A stretch of DNA of 64,000 bases from Rhizaria sp. SCN 62-66. Its lineage: Eukaryota > Rhizaria, unplaced. This document shows positions 9,921 to 21,295 of this stretch, in pieces. Location of the stretch: NCBI GenBank assembly GCA_001724265.1, contig MEDY01000018.1, positions 1-64,000 of the forward strand, in the 5' to 3' direction. The position numbers were made by a program, and so were the translations under genes. Below the pieces are notes generated by a model. That model had not been told where the DNA came from. It worked only from the letters and a program-made list of their open reading frames with translations, and made no database searches. Position 1 is the stretch's first letter, and every line of letters begins with the position of its first letter.

Positions 9921-10376
9921 CGGCGCTGCGGAAAACACGGAAGACGTAACAAGAAACGAACACCGGTAGAAATAAGGCTTAGAACAAGACGGGGTTCTGA
10001 AGTCTCGAAAGCGTCTAGAAAAAGCAGCACTACACGCCAGTGCAGCCAAGACACACCTAGAAGAAAAGTTGGAGGTAGTTCGATAGGAAGGAAGCAAATG
10101 CGGATGAGTAAGAAAAGCGTTTCAGGTAAAACTCGGTTGTTATTGTACCATAAATCAATCATGCAACTAATGGACGTCTGTGTCAATGTAGAAAATGGTT
10201 GATAGATGTGCGGGATGAAGGAGCGGTCGAAGTGAGCACGGTCAGTGTCAGCCTGTGCCCGCCTCAAGCCACGATGTATCTGAAGCTATATATTGTCTAT
10301 GAATCGTGCCATCAGAATGTATTTGAGTTGTATCTCACTTGTGAACTTGGTTCTATTTAATGTGTTAATTAGAGGG
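9921..10376. promoter_or_regulatory. Divergent promoter region
   Basis: A 456-bp spacer lies between the GLG1-like and HMCES-like start codons. A CTATATATTG box lies at about 10287-10296, some 85 bp before the HMCES ATG. No clear box is seen on the GLG1 side. Confidence 0.4.
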
Positions 10377-13079
10377 ATGTGCGGAAGGGCTAATGTCGTC
10401 CGCACGCCAGAGGAGATCCAACAGCTCGTCGGCGCCCGCCGCGTCCTAGGTCCTGTACGCCAGGCTCCGCGTCAGCCACGAGCTCCGAATGCGAATGCAA
10501 CCGCACCACGGGCGGGTGGCCGCCGCCAGAAGCGCCCGCGCCCTGCTGTCTGTGTGGCTGGAGCCTCTCTTGTTATTAGTACAGCTGCTGCTAGCAAGCC
10601 TGCTTCGTCGTTCCTCTCTGGCCAAGCATCCGCTGCAAACGTGATAGGTGTCACAAATAATGGCGATATTGACCATCACGATAACTATGCACATGAAAAC
10701 ATGCAAGGCGATGGGGCCGCGAGCGCCTTTGCGTTTAGCTTCGACGGCTCGTCTGCAGCGTCCAGTGAAGCTCTGGGCTCAAAGTCACATGACTCGCACA
10801 CTGACAGCGTACAACATACTGCTCGACCTGAAGTCAGCATCAGCACACGCAGGGTCAACGTAGGACCTACACAGCTGGTTCCTGTCTTGTATTGCACTCC
10901 CACTAACGCTAGCGCCGACGTGGACACTCGTGACAGCGCGTCATGCGCAAGTGGCTCTCGCGCTGAAACCGTGTGTGGTGAGAACGAGTTGTCGATGCGG
11001 ATGATGCAGTGGGGGCTCATCACCGGCTACCCGCCCCAGTCCTGGCAGGGCCCGCTGTCGGCGCACCGCCAACACAACGTGCGGACGGATAACAGGGCTG
11101 TAATGACGACCATCATGAACAAAAAGTCGAGCCGCAGCGTGTTTGGCCCACCTCAAATCGTGCAAAACAACACTGTAAACAATTCCACGATGTCACTCTC
11201 GCACTCACAGCCGTTTCCACGGCTCGGGCGCTGTGCCATCATTGTCGACGGCTTTTACGAGTGGCCTGATGCAGAGGCTCCGCTGTACAATCAACACCAC
11301 AATTCGACTGCAATAGATAACAACACCCCCACAACTACGAGCTCCACAACAAGTGCGACCTCTGTGTCCACAACCAGTGCGAGCTCGGTGCAGACTGCAG
11401 TGACTGCTGCACCCAGGCCGATGATGCCGTTCGCGAAGGGCTCGGAGCCGTACTTGGTGCAGATGGCGTCTAAGTACCTGCCAGACCCCTTAGATCCCGC
11501 TTTATTCGTTCCTGAAGACGGCGACAGCGTCACCAACTCGCAAAACTCACAAGACACAATCGGTGATCAGAGGAACAAGTTGACAACCGCGTTTATTGCT
11601 GCAACTGCAGCTCATACTGTGGCCAATTCACAGTCTGATAGGGAAAGTTCTCAACGGAACGGTACGCAACTCTTGGGTGGCGACTAGGAGTGGGCCAAAG
11701 CGTCATTAAGCTGCTCTAGCTCTTCACAAATGCTGCAATACCGCGCGGCGTTAGACTCAGTCGTGACTGGTTTATCAAGTAATTGCATTGGCGCTGACTC
11801 ATCTCGTGCGGCAACTAATGGCGATGTTGAGAATGACAACGGTGGGTACGTTGATTGCGATGGTGACTGTGAGCCTGAGTGGGGAAGTCAAGCCTCCTTT
11901 GCAGCCGTCACTGCTCTCGGAGACAAGGCCCTCACATCCAGCGTCAGTACGTCACTGAAGTTTCCTGAATTATCAACGCAAGAGTTGGGCAGCAATCACA
12001 GGGACTCTGCGATTGCTTCGGACTCTAAAGCTGGTTCGAATTCGAAAGATAGCTCTGGTCCAGTCAATGCTGGCCCCGGACCGTGGACACAGCGCATTCT
12101 CTCTGCGTGCCCCATGTTCCTGGCTGGCGTGTACTCCGAACACGTCTGCCCAGTCACGCAAACAACTCTGCACACTGCCGGCGTGGTCACAACCACCGCT
12201 AACCCGCAGTTTTCGTGGTTGCATCACCGCTCGCCGCTCATTCTCTCGCCGTCGGAGCTCGCGCAGTGGCTTTCGCCGAGTACTAGCGGCGCGGCACTGA
12301 GTCAGATTGTGGGGAAGCAGTGGCAAGATCCACGGCAAGTGCCTGTGCGGGCGTATCGCGTGTCCGCTGCAGTCAATAATCTTGCGCAAATAACAGCGGC
12401 ACGTGGTCAGACTGACAGCGGCAAGAGCAGTGCTAGCGCAGACAGTAATAACAGTGCGGTGACGGAGATGTGCCTGGAGTCGTCAGAGTCGGTGCGGAAG
12501 GCGCGCGCCTTCATTGGAATCGGCCGTTTCTTCAGCCCAACAGCAGTCGAGCGTGCGAGTCGTCAAGACGCTCACATGAGTAGCACAACTGATGCCAGCG
12601 ATGTTGAGGTCAACTCTGAGAGCCAGCCGTATTCTGGTGACAGTGCTGAACGTGGCTTCTCGTTTGATAACGACGGCAATGACAACATCTATGATATGAG
12701 TCGCACCCGTGATGACGAGAGCTTTACGTATGCCTACAACGAAGACGCGAATGGTCACGACGACAACGCGAAAGCGTTTCAGTTTGACTTCAGCGACTTC
12801 GGAAATATTGCCGACACGTTTTCTTCGATCACTGATCTCAACGCTGAGTCGGCTGACGACTGCAGAACGACAGCAGCGCAGACTGCAGCTGGAGCAGCGT
12901 CACTGCGTAGTAAGCGCACGATGGCGTCGACGAGCAGCAACACGCCGTCGGCAAAGCGGGTCACGTTTGCTGACACGTTTAGCGGTAGCAGCGGCAACGG
13001 CGCTTCTGCCCGTAGTTTGAGCGTCGTTGATGATGGTGAGGGCGATGACGATGATGATGACGTTGTCGTGATTAACTAA
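10377..13079 (+). CDS. HMCES: SRAP-domain abasic-site sensor (HMCES-like), contains in-frame UAG
   Basis: HMCES/YedK proteins form a covalent crosslink to abasic sites in single-stranded DNA through Cys2. The start at 10377 gives MCGRANV, so Cys2 becomes N-terminal once Met is removed; upstream ATGs would block this. Other SRAP landmarks are present: MQWGLITGY, RTDNRAV, the catalytic-Glu motif DGFYEW, MFLAGVYS, TTTANPQFSWLHHRSPLIL with the conserved His, and VSAAVNN. Long Ser/Asn/Asp-rich inserts split the fold, and an acidic tail (DDDDDVVVIN) ends at TAA, giving 900 codons against about 350 aa in human. Codon 437 is TAG (11685-11687); the SRAP domain straddles it, with Cys2 and DGFYEW before and the His and VNN motifs after. 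A candidate 26-nt GTACGC…TAG intron there would break the frame, so read-through as sense is the better reading. Confidence 0.88.
11685..11687 (+). other. In-frame UAG read as sense (HMCES-like)
   Basis: The context is GGD-UAG-EWAKAS. The same frame continues for another 464 codons and contains the second half of the SRAP domain. Confidence 0.85.
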
Positions 13080-13448
13080 AATGCTACGTTAGGAAGATCA
13101 GCTTAAAGGATATATAGTAAGACATTTAATGAACTTTACGTTTTTTTCGTTAATCGACATGTTTTATTTGAATTTAGTTTGAATACATTCGTCACGTAAC
13201 TTGCTTTGTGGGACTTCCTTTTAAACAAAAAACAGAAACTAGAAGATCATGTAATAGTAGTATTCAGAAGAACTACAAAAGGCGCCAGAGACTCTTAAGC
13301 GGAATCGAAAGGATCAATGTGAAAGATTGAGAAGGAAAGAAAGAAACAGAAGAAAATAACTCGAGATAACTACGTACAAGTATACAAAAACCAAAGAGCA
13401 TATAGCTAGACTAGACCTGATATTCAGCTTCAATCAACAGTGTTCCAT
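13080..13448. other. Convergent 3' spacer
   Basis: This 369-bp AT-rich stretch lies between the 3' ends of the HMCES-like and BAG/ACD genes. Nothing else is recognisable. Confidence 0.5.
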
Positions 13449-16400
13449 TCACCATCCGCCGAAGCCACCGAAGCCACCGAAGCCGCCGTTGCGGCCATAG
13501 TACTGCTGCTGCTGCTGTGCATAGGCGCGGCGGCGGCGCTCCTCCTCCTGCGCCGCCGCAGCCATCTGCGCGCGGTAGCGGCGCTCTTCCTCGCGCGCGG
13601 CCGCGTACTCGCGCTCGCGCTGCAGGGCCTCGCGCTCGGCGGCCAGCTGCTGCTGGTACTGGCGCTGCTGCTGCAGCTGCAGCTGGCGCTCGCGCTCGCG
13701 CTGAAGCTGCTGCTGCTGCTGCTTCTTGCTGCGAACATCGGCAGCCGCCTCGGCAGCAGTGTCGTTGTTGCTCGCAGCAGCACCAGAGCGCGGGATATTG
13801 ACCGTGAGCACAGACCCGCGCGGCTTGACTTCCGCGCTGATCTTGCTCACGACCGCGTCCGCGGGCAGGTCCACACTCTCCGAAACGACCCCGAAGCGGC
13901 CGTTGGCGCCGGCCATGATGTGGCGTGTGGCGATAGCGTTGCCGTCAGACCAGGGACCGGCCTGTGCGGCTGCGGCGCGGGCGCGGGAGAGTAAAGCCGC
14001 CTCCTCGGCGACCGTGGGCAGGCAGCGCGCAGTGAGCTGCAGACGGCGCGGGCCCGCGGCAGGCGGAGTGCGGGGGCCACCGAAGAAGCTGCTGTAGAGG
14101 TGCTCCTGCTGCTGCTGGGGCGGAGCGAGCGAGAGTGACAGAGTCGAGGGGGCGAGGTTCGGGGTGCGCGCGGTAAGAATGTAGGCCGCGTCAGTGGTCT
14201 TGACGTCGAAGTTGAGCCGTACGCGGGTGTCCTCGAAGAACCGGGTAAGCTGTGTGCCGAACTTGACGGGGGACGCGTTTCCGTTTTCGTCTTCACTGTC
14301 GCTGGCGTCTGAGTCGGAGTCGGACTCGGAGGTGCTCTCGAGAGCCTTCTTGATGCCATTCTTGCCACTCTTGCCAGCCCTCTTGCTCGCCTTGGCGGCG
14401 GTCTTGGCCGCGGCCTCGGCAGCGGCGGCGGCAGCAGCGGCAGCGGCAGCAGCCTTCTTCTCGGCCTTCTTGTTCGCCTTCTTCGCCGCAGCCGCCGAAG
14501 AGCTGCTGCTGTTGCTGCCCGCAGCTGTGCCTGCAGTGGCGGCAGCGTGCTGGGTGTAGTTGTTGATGATCACGTCGATCTGCTTCTTCACCTCAGCAAC
14601 GCGCCTCTTGGCGAAGTCGCAGCGGTCCATCAGATCATTGCACAACGCCACAGCCGACTTGCGGAGCGCTTTGCCGCGCTGCGACACCGCCGCGGTTGAG
14701 TCCAGGAGGACCATCGCCCGCATCGCCTCCTCTGTGGCGGCCGTAATTGCGGTAGACAGCTTCTCCAGGTCGCGGCGCGCAGTGAGCGGCGCGGCGGCCA
14801 GCGCGGGCGGGTTGAGCGCGCCGGCGTCGGCCGCGAGGGCCAGGGTGCGCGGACGCAGCGCCGTAAGCGTGGCGTGCGCGGACGCAATAACGCTGACGGC
14901 GCGCGCGTCGGCGGCCGCCGCGGCGGCGTTGGCGGGCTGGGTGGCGGCGGCCGGGTGGTCGCCCGAGTCGCTGTCGCTGCTGTCGTCGCTGCTTGTGTGC
15001 CCGGCGTCGCTGGTGCTGTCAGCGTTGGCGTTGCCGGTCGAGTTCTCAGAGCTGACGCCGGCAATGCTCACCGCCTCCTCAAGCCCGGGGATGGGGATTG
15101 GAATGCCCAGCGCGCGGCGGCGGCGGGTCTCGGCCAGGAGCTTCTTCGCGCGCGCGCGGCGGGCGGCGGCGGCGGCGGCGGCGTCGGCCGTGTCGAGCGA
15201 GCCGTAGCGCACGGCAGCGTCAGACGCGGAAGCAGGGTCGGGGATAAAGTCGCTGAGCGAGAGGCCGTCGCCGGCGTGGGGGGTAAACAGCGAGTCCGTG
15301 TTGTCGCCTGTGTTGAGGTTAATTGCGCCACCGCTGAGCGACGGAGTAAGCCCGGACTTGCGGACGCCGCTAGCGTGGTAGAGACCGTTGTTGAAGTACG
15401 AGTTGTCGTCGTCGTCCGCGGGGGCTTCGTCAACGTACGCAAAAGGTGAGCCGAAACCGCTCGAGAAGTTGCTGCTGCTGCTGTGGCTAATGCTGTCGGA
15501 GCTGTCGACGTTGAGACCGAGGTTGCCGAGGCCAGCAGTGACCGACGCGGCGGTGGGGGCCGCGGCAGTGCGCTTGGAGCTGGCGTTACTCGGGTTGTTC
15601 CCCGTCGCGCTGCTCTTGGGCTCGGGCGAGGGAACAGGGGACGGGGGTTCCTCGATCGTCGGCACGGTAACTGCAGCGGCGGCGGCGGCAGCGGCGGCGG
15701 CGGCGGGAGTGGTGAAGACCTCATCAACACCAGAGTCCTTCTTGCTATCGTTGTTGTTGTTGTTGTTGTTAGACATGGACTTGGCAGCATCGTAGTCGTC
15801 GTCGTCCTCGTCCTCGTTGTCACCGTCGTTGTCGCTAGAGCTCTCTGCCGCAGAGCCAGAGCAAGAGCCAGAGCGAGAGCCAGCGGAGGCAGAGGCAGAG
15901 ACATTGCCAGCCTCGGTGGCGGTGGCAGCGGCGGGGATCGCGGCGAGCGCGCGCGCGACCGCGGCCTCGGCCTCTTGGACCTTAGCGACCTCAGCGGCGG
16001 CCGTGGCGGCGGCGGCGGAGGCGGCGGCGTACGCGGCGGAGAGCGCGGCAGTGGCGCCGGCGAGAGTGAGGGCCGGCACAGCGTCCTTGCGGATTACGCT
16101 CTCATCGTAAACAGCCTCCTCGTTCGAGCTCGCGGATGGGGTGTTCTTGGAGTTGATGTTCGCAGCGTCGTTCGCAGTAGGGGTGGCGTCGCCGCAGTCG
16201 TCAAAGTCGGACATCGTCGTGACGCCCGAGCTCGACCCGTTAACACTGGCGCCGGACACGGCGCGGCTGAGGCCCGATGCAGTGAGGCCCTCACCGACAT
16301 CGACGGCTGTCTTGCGGACGCGGCGCAAGGCGGCCGAGAGGGCGCGCTGCTGCTGGCGGAGCACGGCGACGGCGGCCGCGGGCGCGGGTGCAGCGGCAAG

Positions 16401-17109
16401 CGTGGCTGTGGCGGCGGCGGGAACCAGCGGGGCCAGGGCGGTGACGCTGTCAGCGTCAGAGTTCGCGTTAGAGTCAGCGTCAGCGCCCGCATTAGCGTTG
16501 GCGTTAGCGGCGGCGGAGGCCGAGTCGGCAGCTGTCGCAAGAGCGGTTGCAATAGCGAGGGCGGCGTGGGGCGCGGTGTTGGAGCTCGTGGCGTGCTGAG
16601 TGAGGAGGTCGTGCACGTTCACGGTCGCGAGAACATGCTGTGGAGTGTGTGGTGTTGCGCGGACAAGGGGAGGATAACGCGGAAAATGGAGAAAGTGAGT
16701 GAAGAAAGAGAGCAAAGAAGCCCAGACAAAAGTGGAGAATTGGTCGTGTGATATAGGCACAAGTGCAAAAGTCTGGAAGAGTCCGTCAAGAGGGTCAAAG
16801 CGAATGCACAGTAGGAGAGGAGTTGCGAAGAGAAGATTACAATAGACGTACGTGAAGCTTCTGTGTTGCGTACTCGTCGGCAAACTGAGCAGCAATAGCT
16901 GCATTAGCAAGAAAACTAGCGACAAGCGCAAGCACAGCACTGGCACCAGCGCGCGAGCCCGGCCAATGAGCCTGGCTCGTGTGCGAGGCAGTCTCAGTAA
17001 CAGTCTCAGCCGAGGGCGAGGAGGGATTAGAGTTGCTCTGGACCGCAGAAAGAAGCTGGCGGAACAGCGCCTGCTCCAGGGTGGAGGGCGCAACGGCGGA
17101 AACAGACAT
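13449..17109 (-). CDS. BAG-like plus alpha-crystallin (sHSP) domain protein
   Basis: Two exons: 17109-16852 and 16637-13449 (donor CAC|GTACGT, acceptor CCACAG|CAT, phase 0), giving 1,148 aa and a TGA stop. Exon 1 starts MSVSAVAPSTLEQALFRQLL and holds a hydrophobic Ala-rich stretch. The middle is low-complexity with poly-Ala, poly-Asn and acidic tracts. Residues about 695-780 resemble a BAG domain, the Hsp70 nucleotide-exchange helix bundle; compare ALRKSAVALCNDLMDRCDFA with the BAG helix 3 pattern. Residues about 895-1035 form a split alpha-crystallin domain: DVKTTDAAYILTARTPNL, then FGVVSESVDLPADAV and GSVLTVNIPR. A Gln/Arg/Glu helical tail follows, ending GGFGGFGGFGGW. A role as a chaperone adaptor is inferred; the ACD is more certain than the BAG. 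Confidence 0.75.
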
Positions 17110-18004
17110 GCAGTAGTTTCGTCGGGAAGATGCAGTGGGAAGGCCGGACTGGTGCGGTAGTGCCTTGGGTGGACTGAGGATTTGAGGCACAAACGTGAGG
17201 AAGCAGAGATGCACAAATTAGAGGTGATCCTGTTTTGGTATGAGGAATCCAATTCAGTAACTTGCTTGCCAAATAGTGTTAGCTTAGTTCGAGTTTTAAT
17301 AAATCGTCCTTACGACGTCAGAGAAGCACCTAGGCCGGTTGTGGTTGGTGCCAAGCACGCCTCCTTCGGGAACTCTCTCGCTGATTCGCGAAGAATCTCC
17401 CAGTGGCTGTATAACAACTGTTTGTGGTGGAAACGACCAAGTGTGTGATATTGACCATATTGTGCATATTTGGGTTGAAACCTTAGAGAATATGATAGTT
17501 GTATCCTCTATACCTAAAACTGTTTTTTTTTTCGCCGGTTGAGTCGTTGTTAGTGCCAAAAGATGGAACTCGTCCCGCGACAGAGGAATGCGCCGGACTA
17601 CAAACATGTAAGCTTACTGTACGTACACGAAAAGGAAAGTGACAGTGACATATATTGATCTAAGCCTTCTTCGCGGGCCATATTTCAAATGTAAATTATA
17701 CACGTGTACAAGTGTGTTGCAGCGGATGATGGATTAAAGGTGCATGTACGCCGTGTCGACTTACGAAGCTTGCTTGTATTAATATGGTTACTGAATGTTT
17801 GGGTTGAATTGAATCACATTTGGTGATTATAAAACAAAAAATAAATATAAATAATGTAAATAATGTAATTGTTTTTCTGTGTTGCTTAGTTGCGGGAATA
17901 GCCCCAAAATAAAGTATATAAATAAATCAAAAAATATCGCATTGGAACGCAAACAACGCGCGTCCAAGTTATGTTAACGTCTCCGCTTCACGGGGCTTTA
18001 AACA
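17110..18004. other. Spacer between CHAT-NTPase 3' end and BAG/ACD 5' end
   Basis: 895 bp, AT-rich from about 17,620. Both flanking genes are on the minus strand. TTTTAATAAA occurs at about 17294. No other gene or repeat is evident. Confidence 0.45.
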
Positions 18005-20224
18005 TCATGTGTGATCAGCTTCAGTATCGCGAGTTCTGCTGACAGTGCGATTAGGGGGGAAGTCTCTACGTGTCAACGTGCCCGTACTTTCGGGACTGCT
18101 TGAGGCCGTAACTTGACCGACACGATTGCCCTCGCTATGATGAGAAGTCACGGTGTTCGAACCCTCAAATTCGGACTCAGCCTGCGCAATGATGATGTTG
18201 CCCTCACGTCCGTTGTAATACCTGACAGCGTTTTCGTACTCGTTGATTTGCTTGTCGTACTTGATCCGTGTATCCTTAATGGCATTATCGATCACTTGCT
18301 TCATAGCTGGGTAGTCGCCGGGTTTAGTTTTGTTGAGATTATGACCAGTGAACAGCGTGTTCAAGCGTTTAGCAAACGCCTTGGCTGGTTCAATTAGTCC
18401 CCCGAACACCTGCGGGAGCGAAATCCTCTCAGTCTCAATGTACTTTTTGATCGCGTCGTAAATTTCCCGAGTGTCGACACTTTGATCTAACGTCTGGCCA
18501 ATAATTTGCATCATTGCAGATTGCAACAAAGGCTGAACAACAAAGCACGAACAGCAAGAATACGCAGAATCGACCTGGCGTTTAGAAATCTCAGCATCAG
18601 TTACCGCAGTGCTGATCTTCAGCCTTGCGCCAATGAACACTAACAATCCGTGCTGTGACATGTCGTGAGTCCACTTGGCCCAGCACTCGTAGACGGTTGC
18701 CTCGGTGATATCGGGCACATTATTATCCTTTACGACCTCAAGGATCTTAGCAAGCATATCATCGCAGTGCGGTACCGTCAGCAGCCAGCGGATACGAAAG
18801 GTTAGAGACTTGCTAGTATGAAGGATCGACGTGTTGTGTCCACACCCTTTTGCAACCTCCCGAAGTGCTTCAGGATATCGAATCAAGTTGCGAATGTTTG
18901 ATCCAGCCGCTAATTGAGGGTTTACGTCCAGCGCTTTGTATAGCTCGTAGCTAAAGCTTGCATCAAGAGCACCGGTAATATTTCCTTGCTTGATTAGGTT
19001 GACGGCGGAGCTTTCCAGTGCGATGCCAAGCTGCACAACGGGCCAGAAGAAATAGCGAAGCGCTAAACGTGTAGCAACGGACTCAACAAGAGTCGACTTA
19101 CCGCTGTGGCGCAGTCCTAAAACAGCGATAGGCTTGGGTACACGATCAGACTGGAGTAGTATAGCTGAGAGCTACTTTTCTTCGCTGTCGCGACCTAGCA
19201 ACGGCGTAGAGCTTGCAAAGTTCGAGCATGGCGCGTTGATGGCAAGTGATGTCATGTGTTGAATAGATCTGATCGGCTGCGTAGGCCTCGAGCTACCGTT
19301 GTTAATGCACTTGCCGTAAGAGCAATTCTTCTCCGGCTCAAGGAACAAAAACGTATTCTTCTCTAAGTTGATTGTCTCTGCCACAGGTTTCTTCTCGAGG
19401 GGTACAATCTTTCGCGCCCGTGTGAAAGCCTCAAACAGAGTGGGTGAGCGAGTCCCCTTGGTGAAAAGACTTTGATACAGCTACTTCGCAAACGCCGTTG
19501 CAACAGAATCAGTGATCGCGCAATTTCCCGATGTGATGACGGGCATATTGCGATCTGTAAATGGTTTCGCGTGATTGACACCAAGACAGCACATAAGGAG
19601 TACGAGGTCAAACGGCGGTCGATCCGGCTTTTCATTGAAGTTTTCATTCTCACTAACGTGTTCGTACTCTTTAGAAATAAGACGGTTTAACTCTGCTGTT
19701 GTCATGAGTTCAACGTTCATGTTCTTAGTTCCACACTCTAGGTGCAAATTTTCCTTGTCAGCGTGGCATGAGATCTGCAGGATGGACACTGCATCGGGTT
19801 CTGTGACGCGGCGCATGCAAGCTGCGTAGATTACATCTTTTAGCGAGTCTTTTGACGCTAAGAGGAACTTAAAGCGAGCCGCGTAGCCGATTTGTTGAAA
19901 TGCAGCTGCAAGATCTGCGCACTCATTACCCACGTTGAGCAGTTCAGTCATATCCCTGGCGTCTTCGCCGTCCGAGGTGGAGCTCTCTTTAACTTTTTGC
20001 TTGTCGCTGAGAAAACCGTTTGCAAACATTACAGTAATGTAAACCTTGGGTGGCGGTTTGAATGTTGCTGTGGCCGCGGCTGTGGCTTCAAGGGCTCCAA
20101 CACGCCCACCGGCTGGCGAAGCGTGTGACTGCGCATGTTGAGCCCCCGTGTTCGGGGAATGCGCCGATGACGTGGAACTCTCGCTGTCGTCGAGCTTGAC
20201 ATTGAGAAAGCCGCTTGCGAACAT
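18005..20224 (-). CDS. CHAT protease-like plus P-loop NTPase (NLR-like), two in-frame UAGs
   Basis: The frame from ATG 20224 to TGA at 18005 spans 740 codons if TAG is sense at codons 248 and 351. Residues about 60-270 form a CHAT domain (caspase-clan peptidase fold): VYITVMFANG as first strand, LQISCHADKENLHLE with catalytic His154, VLLMCCLGVNHAK with Cys212/213, then AITDSVATAFAK and LYQSLFTKG…AFTRARK. A GRDSEEK linker leads to a P-loop, AVLGLRHSGKSTL (Walker A, Lys376), as in STAND/NLR proteins. The C-terminal half is mostly helical and unassigned. CHAT-NTPases act as self/non-self or cell-death switches in bacteria and fungi; that role here is inference. It is less GC-rich than its neighbours. 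A start further upstream is possible: homologous sequence continues to about 20300, but a TGA lies in frame there. Confidence 0.78.
19172..19174 (-). other. In-frame UAG, CHAT-to-NTPase linker (codon 351)
   Basis: The context is GRDSEEK-UAG-LSAILLQ, matching the GRE-x-E-x-x-L pattern that precedes the P-loop of STAND ATPases. Glu or Gln would fit. Confidence 0.86.
19481..19483 (-). other. In-frame UAG, CHAT domain (codon 248)
   Basis: The context is VATAFAK-UAG-LYQSLF, inside the last conserved helix of the CHAT fold, where a residue must exist for the helix to continue. Confidence 0.88.
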
Positions 20225-20300
20225 CGGAGAAGTGTTTAATATGCCTTTGTGTAGCGGCTTCCTGGTTGCTGTGGCTGCGGCTATGGCTCCAATGGTTGCT
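20060..20300 (-). repeat. Diverged direct duplication at the 5' end of the CHAT gene
   Basis: On the minus strand, about 20298-20150 and about 20110-19980 align: both contain GCC-GCAGCCACAGCAAC-like runs followed by a MFA(S/N)GFL segment and then ESSTS. The second copy forms the first CHAT strand; the first copy begins outside the ORF, just after a TGA. Confidence 0.65.
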
Positions 20301-21295
20301 CAGCAGCAATAGCGCACACCTACGACGCCTTTTACTGTGATAGCAGCAGATGAGTTCCAGGTTAGTTTCTCAAGAGCTTCAGCTGCAAAATATGTGGCCA
20401 GAATCATAAGTAAACATGTCGAGCGCGGTGAGTTGTTGCATGCGAGTTGATTGAATGGAAACGTGAGATTGAGACGGTTCGTCCTGCATGTCACTGCACT
20501 TCTTGAAAAGCATGACCGGTGGTTGCGTGTAAAGGACAGGCAAATCGAGGAAAACGCCGCAAAGCCCAGTATTTACCCATCATTGAATGGCATATTAAGA
20601 TCACCTTCGATCTCGCGTTGAGAAGTCATTCTAGGTAATTGGGGCGCGCACCAAGCAGCCACAAGCTCGCTTAGTTTTTAGTTTGTGGTTGCAATTACGA
20701 AAAGTGATTTCCCGACACTCGCTTGTGCACATTATGAGAGATCAATAATCCATACAGACATAAGAACGTATTCTGTGTGCATAAGCCTATGAAGCCAATG
20801 TTGACCGCCTTATCATGCCTAGAACTTTAACTTAAGGTACTGTCGTCAGTCAGGAGATTTGCTGGATTGGCCATCCAAAAACAAATTTGTGGTGAGCAGC
20901 ATCGATACTTCTCTTTACGCTGACAGGTCACCGCCCAATTGGTCCAACCTCTCTTTTTCATTTTTCATATCAAATATCTCAGCAAATTGTTTGATGTGTT
21001 GATAATATGTATTGTTGAAAGTCTGGTACGTACATGAGCGAAGGTACAATAAGCCGCACAGAGTGCTTGCGTATTTTAGAATGAATAAAGTCGGTCGCTA
21101 TATAAATAAATGTTGAGCAGATAAAGATTTAAAAAAAATGGCCCTTTCTCGACGAAACATAAAGTACAGTCAGTAATAGAAATCCCGTGGTTTGAAACCC
21201 GGGATTTCTGTTACTGGCTGTACGATACGTATTGGAAAACAAACGTTCGAGGAGAACTGAACATATGTCATGTCTGTGTCAGGTAGCAGATATTC
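20225..21295. other. Spacer between the channel 3' end and CHAT-NTPase 5' end
   Basis: 1,071 bp. It contains the upstream half of the CHAT 5' duplication, a short minus frame at 20300-20494 with no clear homology, and a 54-nt palindrome near 21.2 kb. Otherwise AT-rich. Confidence 0.5.
21165..21222. mobile_element. 54-nt palindromic MITE-like insertion with TA duplication
   Basis: Arms 21167-21187 (CAGTCAGTAATAGAAATCCC…) and 21200-21220 are inverted repeats differing only at two T/C positions that could pair as G-U. The inner bases GGTTT-G-AAACC extend the pairing, so the whole element folds on itself. It is flanked on both sides by TA (21165-66, 21221-22), the target duplication of Tc1/mariner-type transposition. 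It has no coding capacity. Confidence 0.65.

Noticed and set aside
11662-11687. A 26-nt intron (GTACGC…TAG) removing the UAG of the HMCES-like gene
   Set aside because: It is too short and not a multiple of three, so it would destroy the downstream SRAP frame.
16638-17252. Direct upstream extension of BAG/ACD exon 2
   Set aside because: Translation there is Leu/Arg/Pro-biased and has no ATG start; a GTACGT donor at 16851 and an AG acceptor at 16638 join a better exon 1 in phase.
18005-20224. CHAT gene as a pseudogene broken by stops
   Set aside because: Both interruptions are TAG, there are no frameshifts, TAA or TGA, and catalytic and P-loop residues are intact; the same TAG pattern recurs in unrelated genes.
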